From assembly GCF_000418325.1 (NCBI RefSeq), contig NC_021658.1:7826001-7890000 (forward strand): DNA of 64,000 bases, given 5' to 3'. The stretch comes from Sorangium cellulosum So0157-2 (lineage in GTDB: Bacteria > Myxococcota_A > Polyangia > Polyangiales > Polyangiaceae). Below are positions 33,026 to 42,483 of the stretch, piece after piece. Positions within the stretch are counted from its first letter, which is position 1. Each line of letters begins with the position of its first letter. The position numbers and the translations under genes were made by a program. Below the pieces are notes generated by a model. It had not been told where the DNA came from, ran no database searches, and was given only the letters and a program-made list of their open reading frames with translations.

Positions 33026-34372
33026 CTACGGTGCGTGCAAGACATTGACGTTCAGCACCGACTCGGCGGCCCGGATGCCCTGGTAGAGGCTGTCGCACTC
33101 GCTGTATCCGGCCACCTGGAGCCCGTAGGCGACGTGCGAGGCGTACATCGGCGCGCCGCTGTCGCCGCCGGTCCCGCAGAACGACCCCCGACCCAGCTTG
33201 CGCACGGTCACGCCGCCGTACGTGGCCGTGACCCCGAGCTGGCTGACGTACCCGCAGTCGCTGCGGCCGTAGAAGGCGCCGGTGGTGCAGATGCGCATGC
33301 CCAGCACGCTCGTGTTGTCGGACTCGATCGTATACGTCGTGTTGGTCGTCGTGTCCGGCCCGCTCGTGACGTGGACCCACGGCTCCGGATCCCACCCGCC
33401 CGGGTTCTTGATCCGCAGGATCGCCATGTCACCGCCCTTGTGCCACTCCCAGTGCCACACGGAGCCGATCACATGGCTGGAGTTGTCCGTGAAGCGGGTC
33501 GACCAGTCGTCGGTGTTTCCGGGCGCGCAGTGCCCGGCGGTGAACTGGTAGAGCACGTCGTCCACCTTGCTCTTGGCGATGAACGCCCCGGTGCAACCCG
33601 CTCCGGAGTTGGTGATCCGGATACCGCCGCGTAGCGGCGGGTCACAATGGGGATAGACGCAGGCGCGCGCCGTGGCGCGGCCGGCGTAGGAGCCGAGCAC
33701 GAACATCGCGCCGAGCTCCGCCCTCGCGGCGGCGACCAGCTCGCGCTGGGCAGCGGTCAGCCGGCCCTCGGCTGGTACCTGCAGCTCGACCGCATTGAGG
33801 TCCGCGCGCAGGCCGGCGGTCAGGGTCGCGTCCGCGCCGTCGTTGACCTCCTCGATCCGATCGCCGAGCCGGTCATTGGCGCGCTCGAGCTCCGCCATGG
33901 AGTGGCGCACCTCGACGATATCGTACCCTTCGGTCAGGCCGATCTTCCGGGCCGCGTCCCGCACGACGGCGAGCGCGTCGGTGCCGGCCTTGCCCGCCAC
34001 GCCGACGATGATCCGGTCGCCGCGGGCGGCGTCGATCCAGGTGCCGCCGAACTGGTCGCGCAGACCAGCGCTGACCAGCTCTTCGAGCTGCGGCGCGAGC
34101 GTCTGCCAGCCGAGCCGCTGCTGCGCTTCGGCGTACGAGATGCCGCGCTCGCGGGCAAACCCCTCCACTTCCCAGTCCGGATCGGCTCGGGTGGCGGAAG
34201 ACGGAGAGGAGAATCCGTTGGGCGACAGGTGTCCTTCCAAGGCGGAGTCCTCGTGCGAAGGATCGGTGTCCGGATCGGCCGTCAAGCATCCCGAGAGCAG
34301 CGCCGTCACGACGGGGATGGTGAGCCACTGGAGGGACAGCGTGGTCTTTCGATGGCGATCGTACATGATCAT
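33026..34372 (-). CDS. Secreted S1-family serine protease (lipoprotein)
   Basis: 448 residues. Signal peptide with lipobox LLSGC (Cys29), so it is probably lipid-anchored or released outside. A pro-region (about 60-230) with repeated charged helices precedes the protease domain (about 240-448), which resembles streptogrisin: His281 in TAGHC, Asp315 in GGDMAIL and Ser405 in GTGGDSGAPM give a full catalytic triad, with Cys pairs for disulphides. The pro-region would act as folding chaperone and inhibitor until cleaved. Such proteases help a predatory, biopolymer-degrading bacterium feed; that role is inferred. No regulatory site is recognised. Confidence 0.9.
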   Translation of the reverse strand: MIMYDRHRKTTLSLQWLTIPVVTALLSGCLTADPDTDPSHEDSALEGHLSPNGFSSPSSATRADPDWEVEGFARERGISYAEAQQRLGWQTLAPQLEELVSAGLRDQFGGTWIDAARGDRIIVGVAGKAGTDALAVVRDAARKIGLTEGYDIVEVRHSMAELERANDRLGDRIEEVNDGADATLTAGLRADLNAVELQVPAEGRLTAAQRELVAAARAELGAMFVLGSYAGRATARACVYPHCDPPLRGGIRITNSGAGCTGAFIAKSKVDDVLYQFTAGHCAPGNTDDWSTRFTDNSSHVIGSVWHWEWHKGGDMAILRIKNPGGWDPEPWVHVTSGPDTTTNTTYTIESDNTSVLGMRICTTGAFYGRSDCGYVSQLGVTATYGGVTVRKLGRGSFCGTGGDSGAPMYASHVAYGLQVAGYSECDSLYQGIRAAESVLNVNVLHAP

Positions 34373-34956
34373 CTCCGTTCTCGATCACAGGCTCTGTCAG
34401 GGAGACGCGGCGTGACTCCGCCGATGAGCCCACCCAAGGATCCCGATCGCAGGCCGACGCGCGACACGCGCGTTCGCCGCGGTATAACCGCCCGCTGACA
34501 TCGGCGATCCTGCGGCGCCCGTCCGAGGGTGCGCCGCAATCCGCCAATCAGCAACGGGCGTGCCGATGAGCTCGCCGCGAGCCAACATCGGCCGCCGATG
34601 CGCTTGGATCACGGCGGAATCGGCGCGATCCTGCGGTTCGCTCCCGCCCGGCAGCCGACGCGGCTGCTCGACCCTGGGGCGGCTCGCCGGAGGGGCGAGC
34701 CTCCACGCCTGAAGGCCACGGCCTCCAGGCCGCGGCCCTCATCCCGGCACCTCGCTCCGCCGGCAGCCTCCCGGGCGCGCGGCGCCGCCGCCCAACTCGC
34801 CGTCTGCGCATCGACCTCCCCTCGCGAACGGCGACCCGCGCGATCGGCGTCTGATCCCGGAATCCAGTCGTCCGACTTAACACAACTTAACAGCAAGCGG
34901 GCGGAGTCTGCGCTACTCACGCGGCGGGGGAAAAACACCGCTTCAGGAGAATCCTT
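34373..34956. other. Divergent intergenic region of 584 bp
   Basis: Between the protease gene (minus) and the carbohydrate-binding lipoprotein gene (plus). Mostly GC-rich; the one clear element is a direct repeat at 34875-34892, listed separately. A GGAGAA ribosome site lies before ATG 34957. Confidence 0.4.
34875..34892 (+). promoter_or_regulatory. Two ACTTAACA direct repeats, 10 bp apart
   Basis: ACTTAACACAACTTAACA holds two copies of ACTTAACA with starts at 34875 and 34885. One helical turn between them puts both on the same DNA face. They lie about 65 bp before the start of the carbohydrate-binding lipoprotein gene, in an AT-rich patch, as an activator site might. Confidence 0.4.
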
Positions 34957-35958
34957 ATGAGCGAGAAGAGCACCCTGTCGATGGATACCGATGCTCGTCG
35001 TCCGTCGCGCGCCGTCTGGCCGCGCGTCGGCGCGGCGCTGTTGCTCCTCGGAACCCTCGGCGGCGCCGCGTGCACCGCCGGCGGCGCCGTCGAGGAGGAG
35101 AGCCTCGGCGAGGCGAGCCTGCTCGGGTCTTACCATCTGACGAGCACCTACACGGGCAACGTCGGCGACACCCGCGGCTGGCTCATCGAGTGGGAGGTCC
35201 CCGAGTTCGTCAACGAGTCCGAGGCCTGGGGCGTGGTGGGCCAGTGGTACTACAACCTGGAGTCCGGCATTTACCACACCCCGGACGGGTGGTTCGTCTA
35301 CTACTTCGGCGATGACAACGGGGTCACGGGGAATCACGCGAGCTGCAACACCCAGTGGGGCTCGGGGGGCACCTGCGGCGGCTCGCTCAGCGGCCTGCAG
35401 CCCGGGGATCAGGTCGTCTTCAAGTACGAGTGGTGCACGTCCGAGCGCGTCGCCGACGTGAACGGCTCGCTGCTCTGCCTCTATGTCGACATGAAGGACG
35501 GCGCCGGCTGGCAGTTCCTCGCCCAGGACACGCGCACGACCGTCGAGATGTACGCGCACGACATCGAGCATTTCCGCGACGTGGGCCCGCAGTACGCCGA
35601 GCCGCAGATCTCCTGCGACACGCCCATCAAGATGCTGCGCCAGCAGCTGAAGACCACCTCGGGCACCTGGCAGAACATGTCGGGCTCGAGCACCTGGTCG
35701 TTCTACAACGAGCCTCCTTACGTCTACCAGAACAAGAACCTCAGCGCGTCGCCGTCGACCTGGGAGTCTTGCTTGCAGTGCAGCAGCCTGGCCGCATGGC
35801 AGTCGGGGCAGGTGTATACGCCCGGCACGCTGGTCACCCAGGGCGGACAGTTCTGGCAGGCGAAACAGCAGATCTGGTGGTCGCACCCGGACTGCCCGCC
35901 CAGCAACCCGGCCTCCTGGTGCCCGGCCGAGTGGGCCCGCCTCGGGTCGTGTAACTGA
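34957..35958 (+). CDS. Lipoprotein with chitin/cellulose-binding (CBM5/12-like) domain
   Basis: 333 residues. A long N-region leads to a signal peptide ending LGGAAC (lipobox). The body (about 50-265) is a beta-rich domain with WEVPEFVN, EWCTSERV and paired Cys; I do not recognise it. The C-terminal 60 residues (CSSLAAWQSGQVYTPGTLVT, then a Trp-rich stretch with QQIWWSH) fit a CBM5/12 module: AW..G..Y..G..V...G..W.A, with aromatic residues that stack on chitin or cellulose. It probably binds polysaccharide at the cell surface. No hydrolase domain or catalytic acid pair is visible. The convergent neighbour is a response regulator. Confidence 0.75.
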   Translation: MSEKSTLSMDTDARRPSRAVWPRVGAALLLLGTLGGAACTAGGAVEEESLGEASLLGSYHLTSTYTGNVGDTRGWLIEWEVPEFVNESEAWGVVGQWYYNLESGIYHTPDGWFVYYFGDDNGVTGNHASCNTQWGSGGTCGGSLSGLQPGDQVVFKYEWCTSERVADVNGSLLCLYVDMKDGAGWQFLAQDTRTTVEMYAHDIEHFRDVGPQYAEPQISCDTPIKMLRQQLKTTSGTWQNMSGSSTWSFYNEPPYVYQNKNLSASPSTWESCLQCSSLAAWQSGQVYTPGTLVTQGGQFWQAKQQIWWSHPDCPPSNPASWCPAEWARLGSCN

Positions 35959-36006
35959 TCGCGGCTCTCTCCCCGCGACGCCCGCCGGAGGCAACCCCTG
36001 CGCTCG

Positions 36007-36037
36007 GGGGTTGATGCGCACAGGGCGCATCAACCCC
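36007..36037. terminator. Bidirectional hairpin between convergent genes
   Basis: Perfect 12-bp arms (GGGGTTGATGCG and CGCATCAACCCC) with a 7-nt loop lie between the plus-strand lipoprotein gene (stop 35958) and the minus-strand regulator gene (stop 36054). There is no T-run, but position and stem strength make it the best terminator in the window. Confidence 0.65.
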
Positions 36038-36053
36038 TCTGCGAGCAGGACAC

Positions 36054-37055
36054 CTAAACCTTGTGCCGCCGGAGGGCGAACGCGACGCCCTCCTGGAGCG
36101 TCAAGAACGTCCTTAACCCCGAAAGCGACACGCCGAGCGCGACCAGCTGCTGCGCCGCCTGCGGGCCGAGGCCGGTCAGCACCGGCTCCGCGCCGAGCAG
36201 CCGGACCGCGCCGGCCGTCCGCTCGAGCTCCATCGCCATCGCCTCATCCATCCTCGGCACGCCCGTCACGTCGAGGATCGCGGTCCGGGTGCCCCGCGCG
36301 ACGATCCCCGCGAGCAGCGCCGACCGCATGGCCTCGCCGCGGCGCGCGTCGAACTCCCCCACGAGCGGGACCACGACCGCGCGCCGGGAGATCGGCACGA
36401 TCGGCGTCGACAGCGCCCGGAGCGCCTCGACCTGCGCCCGGAGCGCGATCTCCCGCTCACGCAGCCGGCTCTCCTCCTCCTGGCGCTGCCGGAGCTCGGT
36501 GAGGTGCGCCTCGCGCTCGAGCAGCGCCGCGTGCGCCCTCGCGCGCTCCCGCTGGTGCCGCCACTTCGCGCTCAGCGCCGCGGCCATCTGCCGCACCTCC
36601 ACCGGCTCGAACGGCTTCTTGAGGATCAGGTACCGGTCCACCTGCGAGAGCCGGCTCGCGATCTCCTTCCAGGACAGGTCGGTGTACGCCGTGCAGAACA
36701 CCGCCTGCACGTCCGGATCCTCCTCGAAGATCCGGTGGATCGTCTCGACCCCGTCGATCCCGGGAGGCATCCGGAAGTCCACGAACGCCACCGCGTAGGG
36801 CTCCCCGCGCGCCCGCGCCTGCCGCACGAGCTCGACCCCCTCCTCCCCCTGGTGCGCCAGCGTGAGCTCCACGTCGAGCTCGACCACCGGGAGCGTCATC
36901 GGCGCGTCGAGGTCGCCGAAGAGCTCGGCCTCGTGCTCCTCGAGCGACGACCTCTGGGGCCCGACCCTCAAGATCCTCAGGAAATCGCTGTGGATCGCGG
37001 CGTTGTCGTCGACGACCAGGATCCTCGTTCTGTGGAGCACGCTCGCCTTGTTCAT
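36054..37055 (-). CDS. Response regulator with receiver, coiled coil and STAS domain
   Basis: 333 residues. Receiver (about 10-165) with VVDDNAAIH, phospho-acceptor Asp93 in AFVDFRMPPG and Lys in LILKKPFEP, plus an insertion of about 45 residues after the first helix. A Glu/Arg-rich coiled coil (about 168-215) links it to a C-terminal STAS domain (about 215-330, SRRAVVVPLVGEFDARRGEA, AILDVTGVPRMDEAM), like RsbR/RsbS-type regulators. Phosphorylation of the receiver probably alters STAS binding to partner proteins; no DNA-binding domain is present. It follows the 1778-residue kinase gene by 91 bp on the same strand, so they likely work as a pair. Confidence 0.85.
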   Translation of the reverse strand: MNKASVLHRTRILVVDDNAAIHSDFLRILRVGPQRSSLEEHEAELFGDLDAPMTLPVVELDVELTLAHQGEEGVELVRQARARGEPYAVAFVDFRMPPGIDGVETIHRIFEEDPDVQAVFCTAYTDLSWKEIASRLSQVDRYLILKKPFEPVEVRQMAAALSAKWRHQRERARAHAALLEREAHLTELRQRQEEESRLREREIALRAQVEALRALSTPIVPISRRAVVVPLVGEFDARRGEAMRSALLAGIVARGTRTAILDVTGVPRMDEAMAMELERTAGAVRLLGAEPVLTGLGPQAAQQLVALGVSLSGLRTFLTLQEGVAFALRRHKV

Positions 37056-37146
37056 CGGTACCTCGGCCCGCGCCGGCCCCCTCGATCCGGGCGAGCCGGC
37101 CCTGCCGTGGGCGGAAGATCGCCGCTACGCACCGGCCGGGCGCGCG

Positions 37147-40100
37147 TCAAGCGAGCGCCTCGGCGCGCCGCTTCCCGCTCCGGGGCGCGGTGGCCGGGAG
37201 CTCGAGCGTGAACCTCGCGCCCTGGCCGGGGCCGTCGCTCTCCACGCGGAGATCCGCGCCGAGCAGGCGGGCCTCCAGCACGCTCGCGTGCAGGCCGAGC
37301 CCCGTGCCCTCGGGCCACGTGGTGAACCCCTGCTGGAACAGCCGCGCCAGGTGGTCCGACGCGATGCCCACGCCGGTGTCCTCGACCTCCACCGAGCAGC
37401 CACCCCCCTCCCGCGGCGCGCACCGGACGAGGACCCGGCGATCCGGGCCCACCGCGTGGCACACCGCCCGCCGCGCGTTCGTGATGAGGTTCGTGACGAT
37501 CTGGAGCAGCCGGTGCCGGTCCGTCTCGACCCGCGCCTCGTCCGAGAGCTCGCAGACGACCTCGATGCCGTGGTGCGCGCGCTCGGCGCGGTTCAGCCCG
37601 ACGCGCAGGGCGTCCTCGACCACCGACGAGACCATGACCGGCTCGACGATGAGCTTCATCCCGGCGTTGCGCAGCTGATCGGACACGATGTCGCGGATGC
37701 GGGCCACGCACTCGCCAAGCTCCGCGAGCTCGCCGGCCGCGGCCTCCTGCTCGGCCGCGAGGTGGCGCGCCAGCTCGTCGACGTACTCGATCAGCCGCTG
37801 GCCGCGCGGGTCGTCCGAGAGGAACCCGGCGAGGTCGTCCCGGTGCGCCTTCAGGAGCTGCGCGACCTGGCCGAGCCGCGGGACGCGCGAGCCCGCGATC
37901 CGCTCCGAGAGCTGCATCCGCAGCACCATGACGCTGTTCAGCGCGTTGCCCACGTTGTGCATGGCGCTGCCCGCGACCTCGGCCATCCCGGCCTTGCGCG
38001 CGGCGTCGACGAGCTGCTGCTGCGTGCTCCGGAGCTCGCGCGTGCGCTCGTCCACCATGCGCTCGAGGCTCTCGTAGACGAGCGCGTTGTTGAACGAGAC
38101 GGCCGCCTGCGCGGCGAGCAGGTGCAGGATCTCGAGCCGCTCGGGCCCGAAGAGCCCCTCGAACAGGTTGTTCTCCAGGTAGATCGCGCCGAGCGCCCGC
38201 CCCTTGAACAGCAGCGGCGCGCACAGCATCGACCGGACCTTGCGCGCGCTCACGTACGGGTCGTCCCGCACGGCCGGGTCCTGCGAGGCGTCGGCGTAGA
38301 TCACGCTCTGCCGCGTGCGCACCGCGAGCCGCACCGCCGAGGCGCAGACCTCGTCGCTCTGGTCCTCGAGCGGGATCGACGGCAGCGCCCTCGACGCCGG
38401 CGGGTGCGCCGTGCCCAGCGCGACGAGCGCGAGGTCGTCGCCGCGCACGAGCAGCAGCGCCCCCCGCTCGGCGCCCGCGTTCTCGACGAGCACCTGCACC
38501 ATGCTGCTGAGCAGCCGCTCGACGACCAGCTCCTCGGAGAGCACGCGCGCCGCCTTGAGCAGCGTCTCCGCGTCGAACACGTCCGCCCGCGCGCCCCGCT
38601 CGCGCCCGGGCTTGATCAGCGGGAACTCCTCGGTCAAAAGCGCGATCTTGCGGTCCAGGCCCCAGCGGCCGTAGGCCTGCAGCGCGTCGGTCAGGAAGTC
38701 GAGCGAAACGCGCGTCCTGCCGCGCGACATCCAGAAGCGGCCGGCCAGCTCGCACGCGAGCGCCTCGATGTTGACGAACGCGTGCTGCCGGCCCAGCGCG
38801 ATCGCCTGCTCGTACAGCCTCGCGGCCTCGTCCACCCGGCCGTCGAGCCGCGCCGCCTCCGCCTCGACCAGCGCGTGCTTGTGGGCGAAGTTCGCCGGGC
38901 AGCTCTCCGCCCAGCCGCGCAGCCGCTCGCGGCACGCGTCCAGATCGGCCCGGAGCCGCGCCCGGTCCCCCTCCGCCGCCTCGGGCAACAGCGCCGCCAG
39001 CGCAAGCGCCCGGTAGAACCGGAGCGCCGCGGTCTGGAACTTCCCCGCGAGGAAGCCGAGGTTCTCCTCCGCCTCGTCCGCCAGCCGCAGCGCCTCCGCG
39101 GGCAGGCCGTGCAGGTACAGGCACATCGCCTTGAGGATCTGGTAGTGGCAGAGCGCGTAGCGCGTCTGGTGCGCCTCGCACTCCTTGAGGTACTGCTCCT
39201 CCGTCAGCGCCTCCTCGGCCACCGCGGCCGCGTCGCCCGTCAGGTCCCGCAGCGCCAGCAGCAGGCCGAGGATGCTGTGCGTGGCCACCGTGTGCTTTGT
39301 GCGCTTGGCGAAGCGCAGCGACGCGGGCAGCTCCTCGAGCAGCCCGCGCGCGCTCGCGCCGCGGAACAGCGGGTTGAGCAGCAGGTAGATCAGGAAGTAG
39401 CCCGCGAACTGCAGGTCCCCCGCGTCAAGGCCCGCCCGGTAGCCGTCCCGGAACAGCGCGTCCGTCTCCGACAGCGGGCGCACCCACGACTGGATGTTGT
39501 TGCCGAGGATGTAGCAGGCGCGGCAGAAGTCGCCCTGCATCCGGAACCGAAGCCCGATGTCCGCCGCCAGCCGGCCGAACGCGTAGCCCTGGTGGTAGTC
39601 GCCGTAGAAATGCCCGATCAGCCCGCCGTACATGGCGAAGCCGTACGACGCCTCGGGCGCGAGGCCGTGCTCGAGCGAGATCCGCACGATGCTGCAGCAC
39701 GCGAAGAAGTTCAGCTTCTCGAGCTTGAGCATGTACAGCGGCGCCATCAGCTCGTTGAGCACGCCCACCGCGAGCCGCTGGCTCTCGTCCCCGATCTCCT
39801 CCGCCTCGATCAGCGACGCCGGCGCCCGGCCGCCGAGCAGCTGCTCGACCCGCGCCGCCTCGGCCTCGACCAGCGCGTCGAGCTCCGCCGCGCTCGCGCG
39901 CGACGGCAGCGCCACGCCGACCAGCGCGAGCGCCTCGCGCCCGGCCTCCACCGTGTCGGTGAAGCGCCCGCGCATCGTGTACTGCACCATCCGCAGCTTC
40001 AGGAGATCGGCCTTCTCGACCGGCGTCCTGGCGTAGCCGAGCGCCTCGGTGACGAGCGCCTCGGCCGCGTCCATCGCCCCGAGCAGGTACTCCACCTCGG

Positions 40101-42483
40101 CCAGCTGCCGGAGCAGGGCGAACGCGAGCGCGTAGTGCGACCCGAACGCGCCGGCCGGCAGCAGCCCGCGGCCCGCCTCCAGGTACCGCCGGGCGGCGGC
40201 GTACGCGGTCGCCTGCTTCGCGCGCACGGCCGCCTCCAGGTTGAGCTGCGCGATCGCGAGCCGCTCCTCGACCGACTGCACGAGGCCGAGCCCCTCGTCG
40301 AGCTGCTCGACGATCTCGAAGATGCGCTCCGAGCGCTCCTCCGGCCCCGCGGCCGCGAGCAGCCGCCGGCCGATCCGGAGGTGGACCGCCTCGCGCTGCG
40401 CCGGATCGAGCAGCCCGTAGACCGCCTGCTGCACCCGGTCGTGCAGGAAGCGGTAGCGGCCCGCGGCGGCCTCGCCGGGCGCGCTCGAGGGCTCGCCGAC
40501 CGGGAGGATGTACTCGTCGCGCGTCGCCGGCACGAGGCGGCGCGCGACCTCCGCCCGGTCGAGGCCGGCGATGACCGCGAGCGTCTCCAGGTCGAACGTG
40601 TTCCCGATGCACGCGGCGAGCCTCAGGAGCTCGACCGTCCCGGCGTCGAGGCCGCGCACCCGCCCGCTCATCAGCTCGACGACGTTCTCGGTGAACCCGC
40701 GCGCCTCGATCTTCTCGATGTCCCACCGGAAGCGCCGCTCCTCCGGGCAGAAGTAGACGAGCCCGTCGGCGTCGAGCGCCTGCAGGAACTGCCGCGCGAA
40801 GAACGGGTTCCCCTCGGTCTTGTGCATGACGAGCCAGGCGAGCGGCTCCACCGCCCTCGGATCCTGCCTCAGGGTGTCGGCCACGAGCCGGGTCAACGAC
40901 GCGAACGACAGCGGGAAGAGCTCGATCGTGTTCACCGTCACCGAGGTCGCCTGCACGGACCTCAGCGTCAGGTGCAGCGGATGGCTCTCGTTCACCTCGT
41001 TGTCGCGGTACGCCCCGACGAGGAGCAAGGGCCCGAGATCCTCGCCGCCGTGGAGCCCCTCGAGCAGCCAGAGCGAGCCGGCGTCCGCCCATTGCAGGTC
41101 GTCGAGGAACAGCACGAGCGGCTGCTCGCGGCCGCAGAACGCCTTGAGGACCCCGCGGAACGCCAGCAGGAGGCGGTGCTGCGCCTCGGCAGGGCCGAGC
41201 TCGGCCGGCGCGGGCGGGACGTTCCCGGCGCCGAGGACGATCCCGAGCTCGGGCAGCACCTCGACGAGCAGCGACGCGTTCCTCCCGAGGCGCTTCAGCA
41301 GCGACCGCCGCGCTGCCTCGACGCGCTCCGCGCTCTCCGCCAGCACCTGCTGGAGCAGGCTCCGGAGCGCCTGGATCACCGCGGAGTAGGGGATCCCGCG
41401 GTGGAGCCGGTCGAACTTGCCCGCGATGAAATAGCCGTGCTCCCGCGTGAGCGGCTTGTAGATCTCGTGCACGAGCGACGTCTTGCCGATCCCGGAATAG
41501 CCCGTGATCATGATCATCTCGCGGCTGCCCGCGAGCGCCCGCTCGAAGATCGACAGGTACTGCTGCGCCTCCGCCTCGCGGCCGTAGAGGCGCTGCGGGA
41601 TGCGGAAGCGACCGGAGACGTCGTGCTCGCCGGGCGGGAACGGGTCGATCCGCCCGGCCTCGCGGAGCGCGCGCTGGCACCGCTCCAGGTCCTTCGACAG
41701 CCCCTCTGCGCTCTGGTACCGCTCCTCCGCGTCCTTCGCGAGGAGCTTCATCACGATGGCCGACACGGCCGGAGGGACGGAGTCCTCGGGCAGCGGCGCG
41801 GGCGGCCGGGCGAGGTGCGCGTGCATCCACTCGAGCGGCCCCGAGGCGTCGAACGGCAAGCGCCCGGCGAGCATCACGTAGAACACGACCCCGAGCGAGT
41901 AGAGGTCTGTGCGCCAGTCGAGCGTCCGGTTCATCCGGCCCGTCTGCTCCGGCGACATGTAGGGGAGTCTGCCCTCCTCGACCGTGCTCTGGGCCTGCGG
42001 GTGCTCCTTGCGGAGCCGCGTCGAGAACATGAAATGGGTGAGCCGGACCGCGCCTGTCTCGGGGTCGACGAGGAAGCTCTGCGGCTGGATGTGCTTGTGG
42101 ATCACGCCGCCGCCGTGCACCTCGGCGAGCGCGTCGGCCATGCGCGCCGCCCACGAGAGGAGCTGCGCGATCCGGAGCGGAGCGCCCGCGAGGAGCGCGT
42201 CGAGGGGCACGAGCCCCTCGTCCTCGAAGACGAGCACCGGTGTCTCGCCGGAGAGCTCCATGCGCGCGGGGCAGAGCGCGCGCGCGGCGTCGAGAGAGCG
42301 GGTGATCTCGAATTCGTTGAGCAGCGCAGAAGCGGCCGCAGCAGCCGTGTGACGAGGTGAGTCGAGGTGCCCCTTGAGCAGCACGCGCCGCTCGTCGCTC
42401 TCGCGCACGGCGCGCACGAGGCTCCACCGCGCATTTGTCGTCTGCACAACCTCTTCGCTCCGATAGCCCACAGCTGCTTGCAA
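37147..42483 (-). CDS. Giant protein-kinase-like / ATPase / GAF / histidine kinase hybrid
   Basis: 1778 residues. Order: kinase-like domain (about 1-285), AAA-type ATPase with P-loop GYSGIGKTS (about residue 328), long TPR-like helical region (about 550-1290), GAF (about 1300-1470), HisKA with His in AMHNVGNALNSV (about 1510) and HATPase (about 1615-1770, DTGVGI). This is the architecture of the trifunctional Ser/Thr kinase/ATP-binding/histidine kinase proteins common in myxobacteria. The kinase-like domain lacks the HRD Asp (IHKHIQPQSF) and DFG (LTHF), so it is probably a pseudokinase, while HisKA and HATPase look intact. The receiver-STAS regulator downstream is the likely phosphotransfer target. 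No membrane segment is seen. ATG 42483 is used; a longer start lacks kinase-like sequence. Confidence 0.9.
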   Translation of the reverse strand: MQAAVGYRSEEVVQTTNARWSLVRAVRESDERRVLLKGHLDSPRHTAAAAASALLNEFEITRSLDAARALCPARMELSGETPVLVFEDEGLVPLDALLAGAPLRIAQLLSWAARMADALAEVHGGGVIHKHIQPQSFLVDPETGAVRLTHFMFSTRLRKEHPQAQSTVEEGRLPYMSPEQTGRMNRTLDWRTDLYSLGVVFYVMLAGRLPFDASGPLEWMHAHLARPPAPLPEDSVPPAVSAIVMKLLAKDAEERYQSAEGLSKDLERCQRALREAGRIDPFPPGEHDVSGRFRIPQRLYGREAEAQQYLSIFERALAGSREMIMITGYSGIGKTSLVHEIYKPLTREHGYFIAGKFDRLHRGIPYSAVIQALRSLLQQVLAESAERVEAARRSLLKRLGRNASLLVEVLPELGIVLGAGNVPPAPAELGPAEAQHRLLLAFRGVLKAFCGREQPLVLFLDDLQWADAGSLWLLEGLHGGEDLGPLLLVGAYRDNEVNESHPLHLTLRSVQATSVTVNTIELFPLSFASLTRLVADTLRQDPRAVEPLAWLVMHKTEGNPFFARQFLQALDADGLVYFCPEERRFRWDIEKIEARGFTENVVELMSGRVRGLDAGTVELLRLAACIGNTFDLETLAVIAGLDRAEVARRLVPATRDEYILPVGEPSSAPGEAAAGRYRFLHDRVQQAVYGLLDPAQREAVHLRIGRRLLAAAGPEERSERIFEIVEQLDEGLGLVQSVEERLAIAQLNLEAAVRAKQATAYAAARRYLEAGRGLLPAGAFGSHYALAFALLRQLAEVEYLLGAMDAAEALVTEALGYARTPVEKADLLKLRMVQYTMRGRFTDTVEAGREALALVGVALPSRASAAELDALVEAEAARVEQLLGGRAPASLIEAEEIGDESQRLAVGVLNELMAPLYMLKLEKLNFFACCSIVRISLEHGLAPEASYGFAMYGGLIGHFYGDYHQGYAFGRLAADIGLRFRMQGDFCRACYILGNNIQSWVRPLSETDALFRDGYRAGLDAGDLQFAGYFLIYLLLNPLFRGASARGLLEELPASLRFAKRTKHTVATHSILGLLLALRDLTGDAAAVAEEALTEEQYLKECEAHQTRYALCHYQILKAMCLYLHGLPAEALRLADEAEENLGFLAGKFQTAALRFYRALALAALLPEAAEGDRARLRADLDACRERLRGWAESCPANFAHKHALVEAEAARLDGRVDEAARLYEQAIALGRQHAFVNIEALACELAGRFWMSRGRTRVSLDFLTDALQAYGRWGLDRKIALLTEEFPLIKPGRERGARADVFDAETLLKAARVLSEELVVERLLSSMVQVLVENAGAERGALLLVRGDDLALVALGTAHPPASRALPSIPLEDQSDEVCASAVRLAVRTRQSVIYADASQDPAVRDDPYVSARKVRSMLCAPLLFKGRALGAIYLENNLFEGLFGPERLEILHLLAAQAAVSFNNALVYESLERMVDERTRELRSTQQQLVDAARKAGMAEVAGSAMHNVGNALNSVMVLRMQLSERIAGSRVPRLGQVAQLLKAHRDDLAGFLSDDPRGQRLIEYVDELARHLAAEQEAAAGELAELGECVARIRDIVSDQLRNAGMKLIVEPVMVSSVVEDALRVGLNRAERAHHGIEVVCELSDEARVETDRHRLLQIVTNLITNARRAVCHAVGPDRRVLVRCAPREGGGCSVEVEDTGVGIASDHLARLFQQGFTTWPEGTGLGLHASVLEARLLGADLRVESDGPGQGARFTLELPATAPRSGKRRAEALA

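Noticed and set aside
36862..42360. A plus-strand open frame of 1832 codons opposite the giant sensor gene.
   Set aside because: No protein family is visible in it, while the minus strand encodes clear kinase-like, ATPase, GAF and histidine kinase domains. It is a GC-driven shadow.
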